Source of the DNA: Erodium maritimum | Taxonomy: Eukaryota; Streptophyta; Magnoliopsida; Geraniales; Geraniaceae | Length of the DNA: 64,000 bases | NCBI GenBank assembly: GCA_963921825.1 | Contig: OY997593.1 | Span: 55,102,039-55,166,038 of the forward strand | Direction: 5' to 3' | Position numbers and translations under genes: made by a program | The notes under the pieces: model-generated | Database searches by the model: none | Seen by the model: only the letters and a program-made list of their open reading frames with translations | What the model was told of the DNA's origin: nothing | In this document: one piece after another, positions 1-12,318 of the stretch | Layout: each line of letters begins with the position of its first letter | How positions within the stretch are numbered: the first letter of the stretch is position 1

Positions 1-189
1 TGTGTTTCGTAGAGACGTACCGTTATGTTTTTGGACTTCTGTATCTGACTGAGTGTAGGACTCAGGGTTTCGAACTTCTATTGAACTTTGTTATTCATCT
101 TTTCAGATAATTATTACTTTTGAACTGTTTTATTAAATTTCACTAAGTCACGTCTCGGGTCCGGTCAATACCAGATTTGGGGCGTGACA
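1..189 (+). mobile_element. 5' LTR (right end only) of a Ty3/Gypsy element
   Basis: The first 189 bases match the last 189 bases of the sequence ending at 9961, with about four differences. They end in the same GGGGCGTGACA and are followed directly by a tRNA primer-binding site. This is the right end of a 5' LTR whose left part lies outside the window. The roughly 2% divergence between the two LTR ends suggests an insertion about a million years old, but the sample is very short. Confidence 0.9.
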
Positions 190-192
190 ATT

Positions 193-204
193 TGGTATCA
201 GAGT
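193..204 (+). other. Primer-binding site (tRNA-iMet type)
   Basis: TGGTATCAGAG starts three bases after the LTR end. It is the usual plant LTR-retrotransposon primer-binding site, complementary to the 3' end of initiator methionine tRNA. It fixes the 5' LTR boundary at 189. Confidence 0.85.
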
Positions 205-3200
205 CTGGTTTCATTTTTGAGTTTTCAAAATAATCGGATCGTGCGTCCCTATGTGGGTAGTTGGGTTAGTAGGAGTTGTCGTGTGTTGGTGTGTCGAGTA
301 TTTGAGTACATAATTGGGTGCCTGGTGCTATGACCGTTTCTGGTGTACTGTTTGTTGAATGCAACTGCTGTTTTTGAATTTGATGTCCCTCGTGTGCGGT
401 TGGCTTACCAAGTTTTCAATCTGATCATGACAAAATTTTCTGTAAAACTGGAGTGTATGTCCTATTATGATTTGACTGCAGCAAATCATGATAGTGGGGA
501 TGTCAGTTGGTTACAACGTAGTTCTGGGACGCCTGAACCGAGTTGTAACGAGATGATATCAACATGTACTATTTTGCTACAAGAATAAGTTTTTACAACC
601 TGTGTTAATGAGTAGGGTTGAGGTTGTGAGGATTTGATCTGTGATGTGATTTTTGTTAGTCGGTTGGCTGTGTGTAAGCTTGCTATGCTGCTTGTTGTAC
701 TTGAGCGTTTGTGTGATTGAATTGTGAGACTTGTTGTTCTTCTGTGCAATCGTGTGGTAGGTTTTGGGTGACGCACTATTGTGCGGTGTTTGTATTATTA
801 TTACTACTACTACTACTACTACTAAGAGCAACCTGAAGTGTTAAAGAACTGTTAAGTTTTTGCTGCTCGTGTGTGCACGTTAGAGTCCTGAGTGAGTCAC
901 CTTCAAAAGTTGTTGAGGAACTAAACCTGGGTGTGTGACCACGCAGTGACTGGACCGCATGGCACGCGTTTTTGCTCAGCGAGGTACCGGGAGACGGCCC
1001 GCTAGAGGCCGAGGACGATCATCGACCACTGGGTCGGTAGGGACGACTAGTGCCCAGGGTGTGCCCGCTGAGGGGCATGAGAGGGCTGAGACAGCCTAGA
1101 CGGCAGCTCTGGAAGAGTAGACCCGCACTGTTCAGGGGTTAGTAGCAGCCTTTGCCCAGAGAGAGGCCTACCACTGGTGGCAACGCAAGCAGGTGCGATT
1201 GACGGATGACCTTGCGCTGTTCAGACAACGTTTCCTTGAGCAGTATTATCCACTGTCGGTATTCGATGACAGGCGCCAGAAATTTCTAGAGCTGCGACAG
1301 GAGGGACTGTCGCTGTCCGAGTACGAAGCGAGGTTCACCTCCCTATCTCATTTTGCTCCGGAGATGGTTCAGACGAAGGCTCTCCGCTGCTGACGTTTCG
1401 AGGGAGGGCTTCGCCCTGCGATCGCGGACAGGGTCGCTGTTTTGAGGACCCAGGCTTACTCTGATCTGGTAGAACAGGCACTGGAGGTTGAACGACGCCT
1501 CAGTGAGAACGCAGAGCCAAGGGAATCCGTTAGAGACCGAGCGTTTTTCTGAGACCGTCGGAGATGAAGGACTCAAGGCGACAGAGGACTGTTGGATCGT
1601 TCCGACCTCAGCACCAGTTTGGTGGGCCGAGATCGATGGGATCAGTCGCTTCAGTGGGACCGACAGCGTCCGAGGTGGGACCAGAGTGTTACCGCTATCA
1701 TCGACGGGGACATATGAGCAGGGATTATCCGTGGGACGCGAGCACTGCAGCACACCCCGTTAGGGGCCAGACCGGATCAGTGGGGAGGCCGAGCGGCAGA
1801 GAGCGCCGGTGTTTCAGTTGTGGACAGTCTGGGCACTTGGCGATGCAGTGCCCCTCGTCAGGCAGAGAGATGTCAGCACAGCGACCACAGCAGTCGCATT
1901 CTGGGCAGGCACCCCAGTTTCGGCAGTGACAAGTGCAGTCAGCGAGACCCACCCGACCAACTGCGAACGCGCCAGCGCCGAGGCAGCAGCGGAGATCAGA
2001 TCAGCAGATGGCCCTTCCTCCACCACCACCGAGGCAGGGACCACGGACTTCGCAGGGCAGAGCTTATGCCATCACCGATCGTCGAGCTGAGGGACACCAT
2101 CCCGAGCATGAGATCGATCAGAGTACGTGCTTGCCATTTAAATTTTGAGTGTTGTTTCATTTGATTTTGGAGTACCCCACTCGTTCCTTTCTTCTTGGTT
2201 GCTGAAATGTTGGGAGGGAAAATAGAACTGTTGTGCTCACCCTGTGCCTTGGCACGCTAGTTAAGGGTGCGGTGGTGTCGACTAACGTCAGTCGTGAGTG
2301 AGAAAATAGAGTAGCAGACCGTCATCTATTTCAATGACCTTCTCGTATTGGACTGTCTTTCTTCAAGCGTGTTGAGAGAGTTAAGAGAACCGAATTATGA
2401 GGTATCAAGCGTTCTTCGATTATTCATCATCGACTAGTAACCGAGCGACGGAGGACCGCAGAAATACCAGGACGCCGCCAGGACGGCCAGAGGAGATGGC
2501 CGAGGGATGATGAGATCAGAGTGGCGCAGCGGAAGCGTGGTGGGCCCATAACCCACAAGCACTGCCTTCTTCGATTTTCTTTATACCTGAGGAGACATGA
2601 GGGCCTAAGAGTAGAACCTTGGTGCGTTCCCTATGTCTTGACACCCGAGCTAATTACGTTGTGGTTGACGTGGGTGTACCGTCCGTGTGAGTGTAGAGTA
2701 ATTGATCGTCTTTTTTCTTAGTATCCCCTTTTCGTGTTGAACTTGACGACTTTCGATGTCATCCTGGGGATGGACTGACTCTCAAGACGCGAGGCGTCGA
2801 TCGATTGTGACCGGCGATCGATGGAGGTGCGATCGAGCAATATGACCGTCATGTATGAATAGGAAGTAGGTGCGAAGTTTGGATCGATGCACATCAGTTG
2901 TCAACAAGTAAAGGCCGAACGCCTGTGTTCCGCAGAAACTAGTATGACCCCTACGAGAGCACAGTAGAAGTAAGAACACCGTTTGCTGGAGACCGGATAT
3001 AGTTAGCCGAGCGCGACTACCACAACGCTTTCAGGCCAGTAACATTATGGCACCGTACGAAGCATTGTTCGGTAGGTCGGGTCAGCTGCCCAAGCAGGGC
3101 GTAGTTGGGGGATTAAAAGTTGATCCTTGTGGTCCTGAGTTGTTCGAGAGGCGACTGAAGGGTCGCGTGGATCGTGAACGTTTAAGAACCGCGCAGAGTT

Positions 3201-3609
3201 GACGCGAAAGCGCAAGGATGAGGCACACGCAAGGTATCCAAGGTCGTTCGGTCCCCGAGGATTTGGTTTTGTAGTGTCTTCCGTTTTATGGTACTTTGGG
3301 AGGGACGACTTGTAAATTGTTCGTTTGGCAGCATGTGAACGAGCGTCAACGGTAAGCGTGAAACCCCTGGTTGGGTAACCTTCGATGATCGATCATGACT
3401 GTATGTCACCGCTTGTGGAGTGTCGCCATTGTCAAGTCTGACGAGTCGGTTGTTTCGATGTGCGCACGCCCTCCAACAAGTTGTGGATAAGATGTATCGT
3501 CGCTCCGAACCGTGCAGTAAGAGTGAGATGCAATGCCAGGATGGTTGAGATTTTATGTTAAGTTCTTTGGTTTACCGTGTGAGGTTAGCCAGGGCGAAAC
3601 CATGTTTGG

Positions 3610-4110
3610 AGTCCGGAGTGGATTGCTCGAGTAACGGTCGTAGTCCCACGTACACGCGGTTCCCCGTGTGTTGTTCCGGTATGACGCCTACATCAAGGGA
3701 GTATGCCGGTGTAGGACATATAGGCCGACGGATGTGCGTGACACCAGGTGTCGTGTTTATGCCCCGACGGATTTCCGGGAGGATATCTGGACTGATGTTG
3801 TGTGTTTCTTTAGTTACAGACGGTGAACAGTCGACGGAGGCGGGAACTACGGTACGGGACGTGGGCTTACCTTTTTGTTGTTGTTGCGCGTTACGTAAGT
3901 AACCCTAACGTGACTTACGTAAGGGTTACTTACGTAACGGACGACTTTAAGTGTATGTGTGTTGGATCCGCTTTAAGTGCGATGTGAAAATTGTTCCGCC
4001 ATGATACCTATACCGACGGACGGCTTCGGTATAGGATATCTCGACCAAGCCGCGTATGACGGTGCGACGTCCCTACCGACGGTGGTTTCCGATATCGACT
4101 ATCTGGTTTA
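3610..4110 (+). repeat. LTR-like repeat block inside the internal region
   Basis: This block resembles 8390-8760 of the nested solo LTR. Both carry the same string of units: GGTCCCACGTA-type, TTCCGGTA-GA-CCTACATC, GCCGGTGTAGG, CCGGGAGGATATCT and CTACGGTACGGGACGTG. It lies just upstream of the 3' end motif of the element, where a chromovirus would normally have integrase or 3' untranslated sequence. Confidence 0.6.
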
Positions 4111-6374
4111 GGTGGTTTCGTGGGTTTGGATGACAATAGACTGGGAACTTTAATCGGACGTTCCTTGAGGCAGGTTTAAGTGGAGTACGTTCATTTTAAA
4201 TTTCGGGGACGAAATTCCTTTAACCGGCTATACTGTAAAGACCGGAGAATTTATGATTTTTTTAAAAATCATTGTTGGAACGTCGAGGGTTGGGAACGAG
4301 TTTATTTTTGAATCGATTTCAAAAAAAAAGAAAAAAAGAGAGAAGGGATTAGGCTTGGGCCAGCCCAGACCCTGACTTTAGGCCGAGCCAGACCAGGCCC
4401 AACCCACGCCTGTCAAGCCCAAGAGCCAGGGCCCAAGACCCACGCGGTCTAACCCTAACGTGACTCTTCGTTCCTCAGTTCACACACGCAAACCGAGGCA
4501 CGCCACTCTTCTCTCTCTCCCGAGCTCTCTCTCCTCCTTCGTTTCGCACCTCGCCGGAGAACATCCCACCTCGCCTCATCCTTCATCCTTCACTATCGAC
4601 CACCACGACCACCATCGCCTCGCTACCGCACCAGAAAACCCCTTCTTTCCCTTCTTCTTCCTCTTCGACTCGTTTCGAAACCTCGCCGCCGTACCAATGA
4701 GCTTCACCACACCGTTAACGAACCAAATCGAGGACAGTGAGCCCTTTCCCGTCCTGTTTCTACTTCCCCGTCATCCCTTTCCTGGAATTTCTGAACACTC
4801 GAGCTCGATTTGACCGAGTTTGAGCGGAGAAGCTCGGCCGGAGTTCTCAAACTCCAGATATGAGCCATGCTCGCCGGCGAGCTTCTCATGGCGTCAGATC
4901 TGGACGAAGGGGTCTGGATCTCGCACCTTCAACCTCCCCACGTCTTCCCAAGCATCCTGACGCCTCCACCGCCGTCGAAAAACCCCTCGAACTCCCCTGG
5001 CGCCGCCGCCGTCGCCGGAGTAAAGCCGGACGGAGACCCAAACCCTAGCCTCATCTCTGACGGGCCTTGGGTCAAGACGAGGAAGGCTTGGGCCTAAGAC
5101 AAGGCTTGGACCTGAGACAAAACTTGGGCCAGAGTCATGGATCTAGGCCTGGACTTGATCTGGGCCTCGGGCCTGGACGCGGATAGGGCTCGGGTCTGGA
5201 TCCTGACTTGGGTCTGGACTCGGGTCTGGATCGGGCTCGGGTCATGTCCGGGTCGGATTCGGGTCCGGTTTTCGGACACGGGTCGGATCCGGGTCAGGGC
5301 ATTTAATAAATTTAGTTAATTAAAATATTGGACTAAAATCAGATAATTTCAAGGACTTATCGGACTTTTTAAAGGGCTTAAATCAGATAAATTAGAGGAC
5401 TGGACCGTTAAATAAAGAGGACTTATATAATAAAATGCGAGGACCGTTACGGACTGGACCGGGACTGATGACCGTCCCTTTTTGTGTTCAAACCAGGCTT
5501 TTACCTCGTGCTGGTAAAATCAGGCCATTTCGCGCCCGTAGGATTGGTTGCTGAATGTATCTAATTGTGTGTTATGTGATGCTTGAACAGTTAATAAATA
5601 ACGAACATGAAAACGAGTAGAATTGAATTTGGTGATGCATATGAGTGATTGAGTGGCTATTTTACCGTTTATCTGATATGTTGAACTGGGGCTGTTGGGG
5701 ACTGAAAACCGGATAAGCCGGTGGGGTGACCACGTTGAGTGGGGTGATGGTAAGTGCGTGTGGGTTGTGTAAGTGTTGATAATGTGGTTGTGATTATGAT
5801 TGTGAGTGGAATTGTGATCGTTTGGATGATACCTGGTTGAGTTGTGCCCGAGAGGGTGTTTTACCTCCGGTGCGCGACCAGTAAAGTGTGAGAGATGTAC
5901 TTCCATCAGGTGTATCGTACCTTCCGGCGTGCAATCGGTAGAATGTTGTGTTTGTGGTACTGTGGTTACATGAGAAAGGTGGATTCCCTACCTTTCGACC
6001 TTGAGTCGGTAAAACGTTGTGTCCCGCGAAGAGGTGGTTTCCCTACCTTCCGACTAGAACTTGGTAAAACGCTGTGTTGAGCACCGCGAGAGACCAGGCC
6101 GCGAAGAGGCGATTTCCCTACCTTCCGTTGATCGATAAAACGCTGTGTTCCACGATGAGGTCGACCGCCTATCCCGACTTTGTGTTGGGGAAGTTGCGTG
6201 CGGCTGAACCGGGCCGAGCGGGTTACGAGTTGTGTGTTTTATTAATGTTTTGGATTGAACGAGTGTTATTGTGTTTGTGGCTATGGGTGTTTTCCTTTTT
6301 ATGAGTGGTGTGTGACCGCGAATGACTTGATTTTGATTGTTTGATGATGAATTCATGTGTGTGGCTTCCGTGTA

Positions 6375-9261
6375 TGTGAAGACCGCTCCAGTTAAAAAGG
6401 GTTAGGTTTTAGAGTTTGTTCGCTTGGAACGTCGTGCTAGGAAAGCGAGTTAAATTTTTGGTTCGTTTGTAGAAGAAAGAAAATTTAAAAAAAGGGGAAA
6501 AAGAATATCGGGCCGGACTAGACCCGGCCAGGCCCGACCCGACCCAGCCGAGCCTCGCTTTGGGCCGTGCGGCCCAACAGCCGTCAGAAGCCCATTTATC
6601 GCTCATGTCCGTTCTATTTAAGGTGAAAATTAGGGTGCTGTCTCATTCTCTCCCTCCTTCTTCTTTCTCACACGGCCGCCCCACCTCCCTCTCTCTCTCA
6701 TCACGACCTCTCCCTCTCTCTTACTCTTCTCAGTCCAGCCCGAGCCGTCGCCGACGTTCTCATCCCCGACAACCCACTCCCCTCTCGCGTCTCACCCTCT
6801 CCGATCAGCCTTAGCTCGCCACGCCCCTCTCTCACGTCTCCCACTTCTCTATTCCTCACATGAGCCCCTCCCTCTCTCATATCTGAGTCTCGCCACCGTC
6901 CCTCTCCTCTTCTCCGTGCGCGTCTGACTCGCCGTGGAGGCGTCAAGCGGTTCAACGGCTTCATCTACGAGGAGACCCGAGGAGTCCTCAAGATCTAGCC
7001 GCCATTCGTCGTCGTTTCGGACCGTCGCTGCTCCGTCGAAACCCTCTCCCTTCGGTCCGGATCTGAGGCGAAATTCTCGTCGTGCTCTGCCGCTCCCAAG
7101 ACAGCAACCGCCTTCCGCCGTTTCCTTTCCCCTACGGTGAGAATCGCGACCCCGTGGAGCCTCGGCCGGCAACGGCGCCGCTGGTGGTCGGTCAGAGTTC
7201 AAACCAAGCCTTTTCTTCTCCCTTTTTGCTTTTGTTTCCCGAGCTTTTCTGGATCTGGACGTTGTGAACTCGAAAAAAATCAGTGAAATTGAAAAAAAGA
7301 AAGAAAAGAAGTTAAAATGTAATCAGATTTAACTAAAAAAGGGGGGTTTCAAACAGATTAATTTGAATTAATATGGATTTAAGAGCAGTTTAAATTTAGG
7401 ACGGTATTTGGACTTTGAATCGGATTCTGGAACTTTGTAGCATCGGACGAATAAACTGGACGGATAAATTGGGACTGTAGAACGGTTTTCGAACCCCGAG
7501 CGTTTAAATCGGACTGTTGAAACGGAATTGGACGGGACAAAAAGCGGGAATTTGACACCTCGGGAAACGTGCCTCGAAACCCATACATCGGGACCAGTGT
7601 CTCGGACACGTACATGGGAACTTGTGCCGGGATCCGTGCATTGGAAACCGTGCCTTGAGATCCGCACATTGGGAATAGTGCCTCGGGAATCGTGCACCGG
7701 GTTCTATGCTCGGGGCTCGGGTGCTCGAACCCAATTCGTCGTTTAATCCCGCTTTTAGCCCGCTCGAGTTTAAAAGACAATTGTTGAGGTTAAATTGGAC
7801 TGTCGTGACTTTTAAATTAAACTTGGAACCGTTATTAATTTTGGCTTTCCGTGTAGCGAGCCAGGACGTCAGCAACTAGGAGACGTAGCTGTTGTTCTTC
7901 GGTTGAGGTAGGGAACGTAGCGGATACCGGTTCGATTGTGGAAAGTTAATAGTATGCATGTTAGGAAATAATAAAACTTGAACGGTAGTTTATATTATAT
8001 AATAACCGGACAAGTCTTAGTAACATGTAGGATGTGATTCACTAGTGTAGTCGCTTTCAATACTTGGGAAATTGCCATGCTGGTAGATTGGCCATGTCGA
8101 GCCGTAGGTTGTGTGCTGATTGAATTGCCTGTTATTGTTTGAGATGCAGGATGTGTGACTTAGTGTCGATAAGTTTAATAGTCAAGAATTAGTATATCCG
8201 GTGAACATGCTGCTGCTATATGTGGGCGAGTGTGTCGTGCTTGTTATGACATGAACCCTTGGATGTGATATGGTCGGGTGAGTGATAGACCAACGTGACG
8301 TGTTATGGTACGATTGGTGGGCTTGGTAAGCCGTGTTTAATTATGGCATTGTGATGTGTGATATTATCTTGATGTGTGTTCCGAGGAGTTGTTTCCGGTA
8401 TGGTACCTATGACCGAGGGGGTACGCCGGTGTAGGGTAGTACCTAGGCCAACGGTGTGGTCCCACGTATGCGCGGTCCCCCGGGTAGTGGTTCCGGTACG
8501 ATACCTACATCGAGGGGGTAGTCAGATGTGGGATATCTAGGCCGATGGTTTGTGTTGACTGTTCGTTCCCCGAAGGAGTGCCGGGAGGATGTCTAGGCCG
8601 ATGGAGATTCTGGTATGACGTATTGAGATCGTGCCCTGAGTGTTTGCCGGGAAGATATCTAGGCCGACGCTGTGTGTTCCGGTACGATATGATCGAGTCG
8701 GGCTGTGGACAGCCGGCGGAGTAGGGGACTGCGGTACGGGACGTGTTTATGTTTTTACTGTTTACTTTATATTGTTGATCTGTTAAGTGTTGTGGTTGCA
8801 GTTTTGTGCTTGTTCGTTTGAGTATGTTTGTGGGTGTGGTTTGATCTTGAGTTGAGGTTTGTGGTTACGAGTTCCGTTGGGAATTAGTTGTGTGATGTAC
8901 TAGTATGCCCTAATTGGACGGTTACCCGTGGTGGTGAGCGCTTGCTTATAACCTTTACTACTTTCCTTACTGAGCGAAAGCTCACCCCTTACCTTGTTGT
9001 TTTTCAGGTCCTAGCGGGATGTGTACTAGTTGGATGCTCGACGCTTGGGAGCTTGCGAGGGTCCTAGGCTAGTAGTCTAGAGACGTACTTTCTCTTTTAT
9101 TAAACTCTGTTACCGTTGTTTTTACCGAGCTTTCGACTCGTGTCATTGTTAAATTTTTTTCAAATTTTGAATTGAGACTTGTTGGCTTTATTTTCGATTA
9201 AAATTATTATTGTTTTAGTTCACGTCTCGAGTCCGGTCAAAACCGGATTTGGGGCGTGACA
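6375..9261 (+). mobile_element. Nested solo LTR of a related chromovirus family
   Basis: This 2887-bp LTR begins TGTGAAGACC, ends GGGGCGTGACA and is flanked by the exact 5-bp duplication GTGTA (6370-6374 and 9262-9266). No internal domain is present, so it is a solo LTR left by LTR-LTR recombination. It sits inside the older 3' LTR and is only partly similar to it, so it belongs to a sister family. A TATTTAAG promoter-like box lies near 6617 and is followed by CT-rich leader sequence. A run of diverged repeats (TCCGGTACGATACCTAC, AGGCCGA) lies at 8390-8750. Confidence 0.92.
8971..9007 (+). other. Conserved LTR hairpin and AG module (nested LTR)
   Basis: TGAGCGAAAGCTCACCCC is followed by a T-rich stretch and TTTTCAG|GT. 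The same layout occurs at 9663-9699 and 49931-49966 in two other LTRs. It looks like a small stem-loop followed by a 3' splice-acceptor-like sequence. Function is unknown. Confidence 0.5.
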
Positions 9262-9662
9262 GTGTAAGCTAAAGCGTCGTCTTTGTGGTTATCCGTGAGT
9301 AGGTCGTGAAGGGGTTCTGGACGAGGATTTCGGGATAGCTTGTGGTCGAGTAGAGTGAAAGTTGTTTAATTTGGGTTCATGTTCTTGTTGTCGCCTTCTC
9401 CTTTTAATTGTTAAAAGTTAGTTTGGAAACGTACTTGGGTTGTCTTACTTGGAGTGTCCTATGCGGTTTGTGCCTGGTTATAGTGGTTGGTGTCGAGTTA
9501 AAGTTGGTGTGGTCGGGTTGTTGAGTGTCAGAGTAAAAGGGGTATTGTCTTTTAAATGGCTTAAGTGTAGCATCGTTGTATCAAACTTTTTAATCACCTT
9601 TAAGTTGTAGAATAGCTTTCTGGTAAATCTGTTTTGAGATGGCTTCCTTGGTTTTTCCCTAC

Positions 9663-9699
9663 TGAGCGTCAAGCTCACCCCTTACCGTGTTTTCTACAG
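9663..9699 (+). other. Conserved LTR hairpin and AG module (first element)
   Basis: TGAGCGTCAAGCTCACCCC is followed by a pyrimidine-rich stretch and CTACAG|GT, about 260 bases before the LTR end. Same arrangement as at 8971 and 49931. Confidence 0.5.
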
Positions 9700-9961
9700 G
9701 TATTAGATTTGATTTGGAGTAGAGAACATCGCAGAGCATGGGGCTAGCGAGGGTATGGGATTATCTTTATTTTGTGTTTCGTAGAGACGTACCGTTATGT
9801 TTTTGGACTTCTGTATCTGACTGAGTGTAGGACTCAGGGTTTCGAACTTCTATTGAACTTTGTTATTCATCTTTTCAGATAATTATTACTTTTTAACTGT
9901 TTTATTAAATTTCACTAAGTCACATCTCAGGTCCGGTCAATACCGGATTTGGGGCGTGACA

Positions 9962-10269
9962 CCTCTTATCCCTGTTATACTCCTTGGACGACTATAATGA
10001 CACAACATGCATGTTTAAGTTGAGACGAGGATAAATCTTTGGATCCACTACGTCAATTACAATACGAATAGAGAACCACCCCTAGTTCATTTCCTATCAG
10101 TACCGGGTATCTTGTCATATAATCAGTGTTTCGACCATCATCGAAATTGTATCTCGTCCTATTATCTTATTTCCACCATTGTACGTCCTTTTTTATATCA
10201 ATAAAATTTATATCATGTGTTAAAAAAATCAATTTGCTCATAGTTTTTAAGAAATGAAAGATTTTTTCT
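9962..10269. other. Intergenic, no feature seen
   Basis: AT-rich sequence between the first LTR element and the LINE relic. I see no coding frame or clear repeat. Confidence 0.5.
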
Positions 10270-10970
10270 TAAAACAAAAGGAGTATTCTATTATTTGAAT
10301 TGCCTCAAAACACAAAGAAGTGTACCCGGTATCATGAGACCAGACCACATATGGACATACACAGAACGAGCCTCCCGAGCTAGCCAATGGACTGCCTTGT
10401 TCGTTGTCCTAACAACATACTCGAGTTTGACATCCTCGAGAGATAGAAAGATGGAACGACACTCCTCAATAAGACGTCCCACAGGTAAGAAGAATAGGGT
10501 AAATCCCAGAATTAAACTCACTACATACTGTGCATCACTCCGAACCACCACCTTTGACCGACCTTTCGAATCCACTGGAGGGTGCTCAGGATGGCCATAG
10601 TTTCTGCATACTCGGCCCCCAAATTTCCATGTAACGTGTCGTTTTTACTGTCCACAACACACCCTTGATCAGATATGCAGAGCCATCCATAACATATTTG
10701 GTTCGTGTCAGCAAAATTTGCCCCATACACGTTTATAGTTACCCAAGTCTACGATGGCAGCTGCCACCCAATCCTACTCAGTTGTGGTCTAGTAGTGGGT
10801 CGGGGGACCCTAGTCTGAGTCTCTGTCCAGTTGTGCAGATGGCTACAAACCGTGGCATCCACATCCCCTGCTGATTGGTGGGTTTGCTCCCATACAACCC
10901 CATTCCGAGCTTTACACATTTTCCAAAGTGTCATCGTTATCGAAAACAAAAGACTCTTTAAGATATACAT
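10270..10970 (-). pseudogene. LINE-derived RNase H domain relic
   Basis: On the minus strand the translation reads like the C-terminal tail of a plant L1-type non-LTR retroelement protein (RVT_3, RNase H-like). It runs in order: W-K-M-C-K-A-R-N-G-V-V-W near 10920, I-N-V-Y-G-A-N-F near 10740, A-E-Y-A-E-T-M-A-I-L near 10600, V-R-S-D-A-Q near 10545 and H-W-L-A-R-E-A near 10390. The frame carries an in-frame stop near 10750 and changes frame near 10560, so it is not functional. A free-standing RNase H-like host pseudogene is the alternative. A second relic of the same domain lies at 26640. Confidence 0.7.
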
Positions 10971-11912
10971 TTAATTTTCTTCAATTTAAGAAGGGAAATT
11001 TACACATAACCCCCTACTATTGCCTTGATTTCACATACCCCTTAACTATTTTTTTTATATTTAACCCCCTTAACTTCGTTTTTTTTTCCAGTTTAATCCA
11101 ACGTTGTTAACTTTCCATACAAAACATGTAAAAAGACAAAAATACCATTTACTAACCATCAAATTTTCAAATCCATGCCATTGTTTCATTATCAGTTAAT
11201 TAATTAATTAATTTTGTTTTAATTTTAATTAATCAATTTTCTTTTCAATTTTAATTAATTCTGTTTTTTATATTTTAATTAATTAATTCTGTTTTTGTTT
11301 TATTTTAATTAATTAATTCCCTAATTTACCATTTTTTTGTTAATTTCGGATTTGTTGAAACTAAACAAAAACAAATATATTTTTAAAATTTTATTAAAAA
11401 ATTATAATATTATTTAATTCATTTGGTTCATCAATCACCAATCCGCCATTTACCAAACACAGTCATCAAAGTTCACCCCAAATCCGGCCACCATCAAATC
11501 CCATCCCTAAATTCAAAAAAACCCAAGCCACCATCAGATTTGGTTCATCAATCCCCCCATTTCTCCATTCATATTCTCCGATCCAAACGATGGTTGCAAG
11601 AGGTGGGAGGAAGCGATGGCGACGAGGAGGGAGGAAGATCTGACAAGCTCCTAAAACCATAGTGGTTGTCGCCGACGTACTAGATCTGGAGCTTGTCCCT
11701 AACGACCCAACAAGAACAAGAGCCTCGAGGACTCTACCGGTGATGGTTCCACCGACTCCTTCTCGGCCTCGCGCTTCCACGCCACCTGGGAGCTGCTTGT
11801 GCCGCTGGAATCGCGATCTAGGGCGAATTTGGGGCATGTCAGAGGCTGTGTTTTACGAAGAAGAGAAAAAAAGGGTATGAGAAAGGGGTGGGTATGCGGT
11901 TGAGAGTGGAGG
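10971..11912. other. AT-rich then GC-richer filler, probably transposon-derived
   Basis: 10995-11080 carries CCCCCTACTATTG and TACCCCTTAACT motifs like those at the ends of some plant DNA transposons, but I found no matching inverted end. 11190-11400 is rich in TTAATTAA. 11410-11880 is GC-richer and open on both strands but shows no recognisable protein. Confidence 0.35.
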
Positions 11913-12318
11913 TGTTATGACCCTGCGTGATCGATCACGTTATGGGATAAGATACGGGCTCGTTAGAAGGAAACAAGAAGACCTTTTGATACAAGCTCAT
12001 GATTATAGAGGGAACTCGAAGACCTCGTAGGAGAGACCAAAGTATTTTATTCAATTCTCAAGTCTGATTTATTCATAATACTCTCTTGGTATATATAGCC
12101 AAGAGCTTACCTAAAACCAAAGCCCTAATACAACCATAATTGGTAATTATCTAACTTACCTATTCATAATATTACTTGAACTCAAAGATATTGATAATAA
12201 GGAAATAAACTAATAAAACTTAAACCCTAGCCGACTACCACCTTCCACATAGCCGGCCACACCTTGTGGTGTGTGGTGTGTTTAGTCCACTCCGTTACGG
12301 TCTGTAAGGCCCATAACA
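11913..12318 (-). mobile_element. Candidate small solo LTR, minus strand
   Basis: Read on the minus strand this 406-bp block begins TGTTATGGGCC and ends GGGTCATAACA, with LTR-like TG...CA ends inside a short inverted repeat. A TATATATA box is followed about 30 bases later by AGTATTATG and then an AATAAAATAC-type stretch, which fits an LTR promoter and polyadenylation region. No convincing 5-bp duplication is seen (GGAGG against TGAGA), so the call is tentative. Confidence 0.4.

Larger units (their letters stand above)
190..4233 (+). mobile_element. Internal region of a broken Ty3/Gypsy chromovirus
   Basis: The internal part of the element is about 4.0 kb, shorter than a full chromovirus interior. 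A gag region begins at the ATG at 959. It shows the gag core around 1193-1390 and a CCHC zinc knuckle (C-F-S-C then G-H then C) near 1810-1852. Of pol I can recognise only short scraps: a protease-like D-V-I-L-G-M-D-W near 2752-2778 and an integrase-like M-A-P-Y-E-A-L-F-G near 3044-3075. The right end near 4195-4220 carries the ATTTCGGGGACGAAATT motif usual before the 3' LTR of Tekay/Del elements. The element is broken in many places, with pol mostly missing, so it is a fossil or a non-autonomous derivative. Confidence 0.8.
4234..9961 (+). mobile_element. 3' LTR of the Ty3/Gypsy element, split by a nested solo LTR
   Basis: The LTR starts TGTAAAGACCGG right after the chromovirus 3' motif and ends GGGGCGTGACA at 9961. 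Removing the nested element (6375-9261 plus one copy of its duplication) leaves an LTR of about 2.8 kb. It holds CT-rich leader-like sequence near 4500-4560 and three imperfect repeats around 5930-6150 (core GTAAAACG then CCCTACCTTCCG). The flank after the LTR is CCTCT, and the matching left flank is outside the window. Confidence 0.85.

Noticed and set aside
1564-2164. Several overlapping frames around the zinc-knuckle region as separate genes
   Set aside because: They are all parts or shadows of one broken retroelement gag region.
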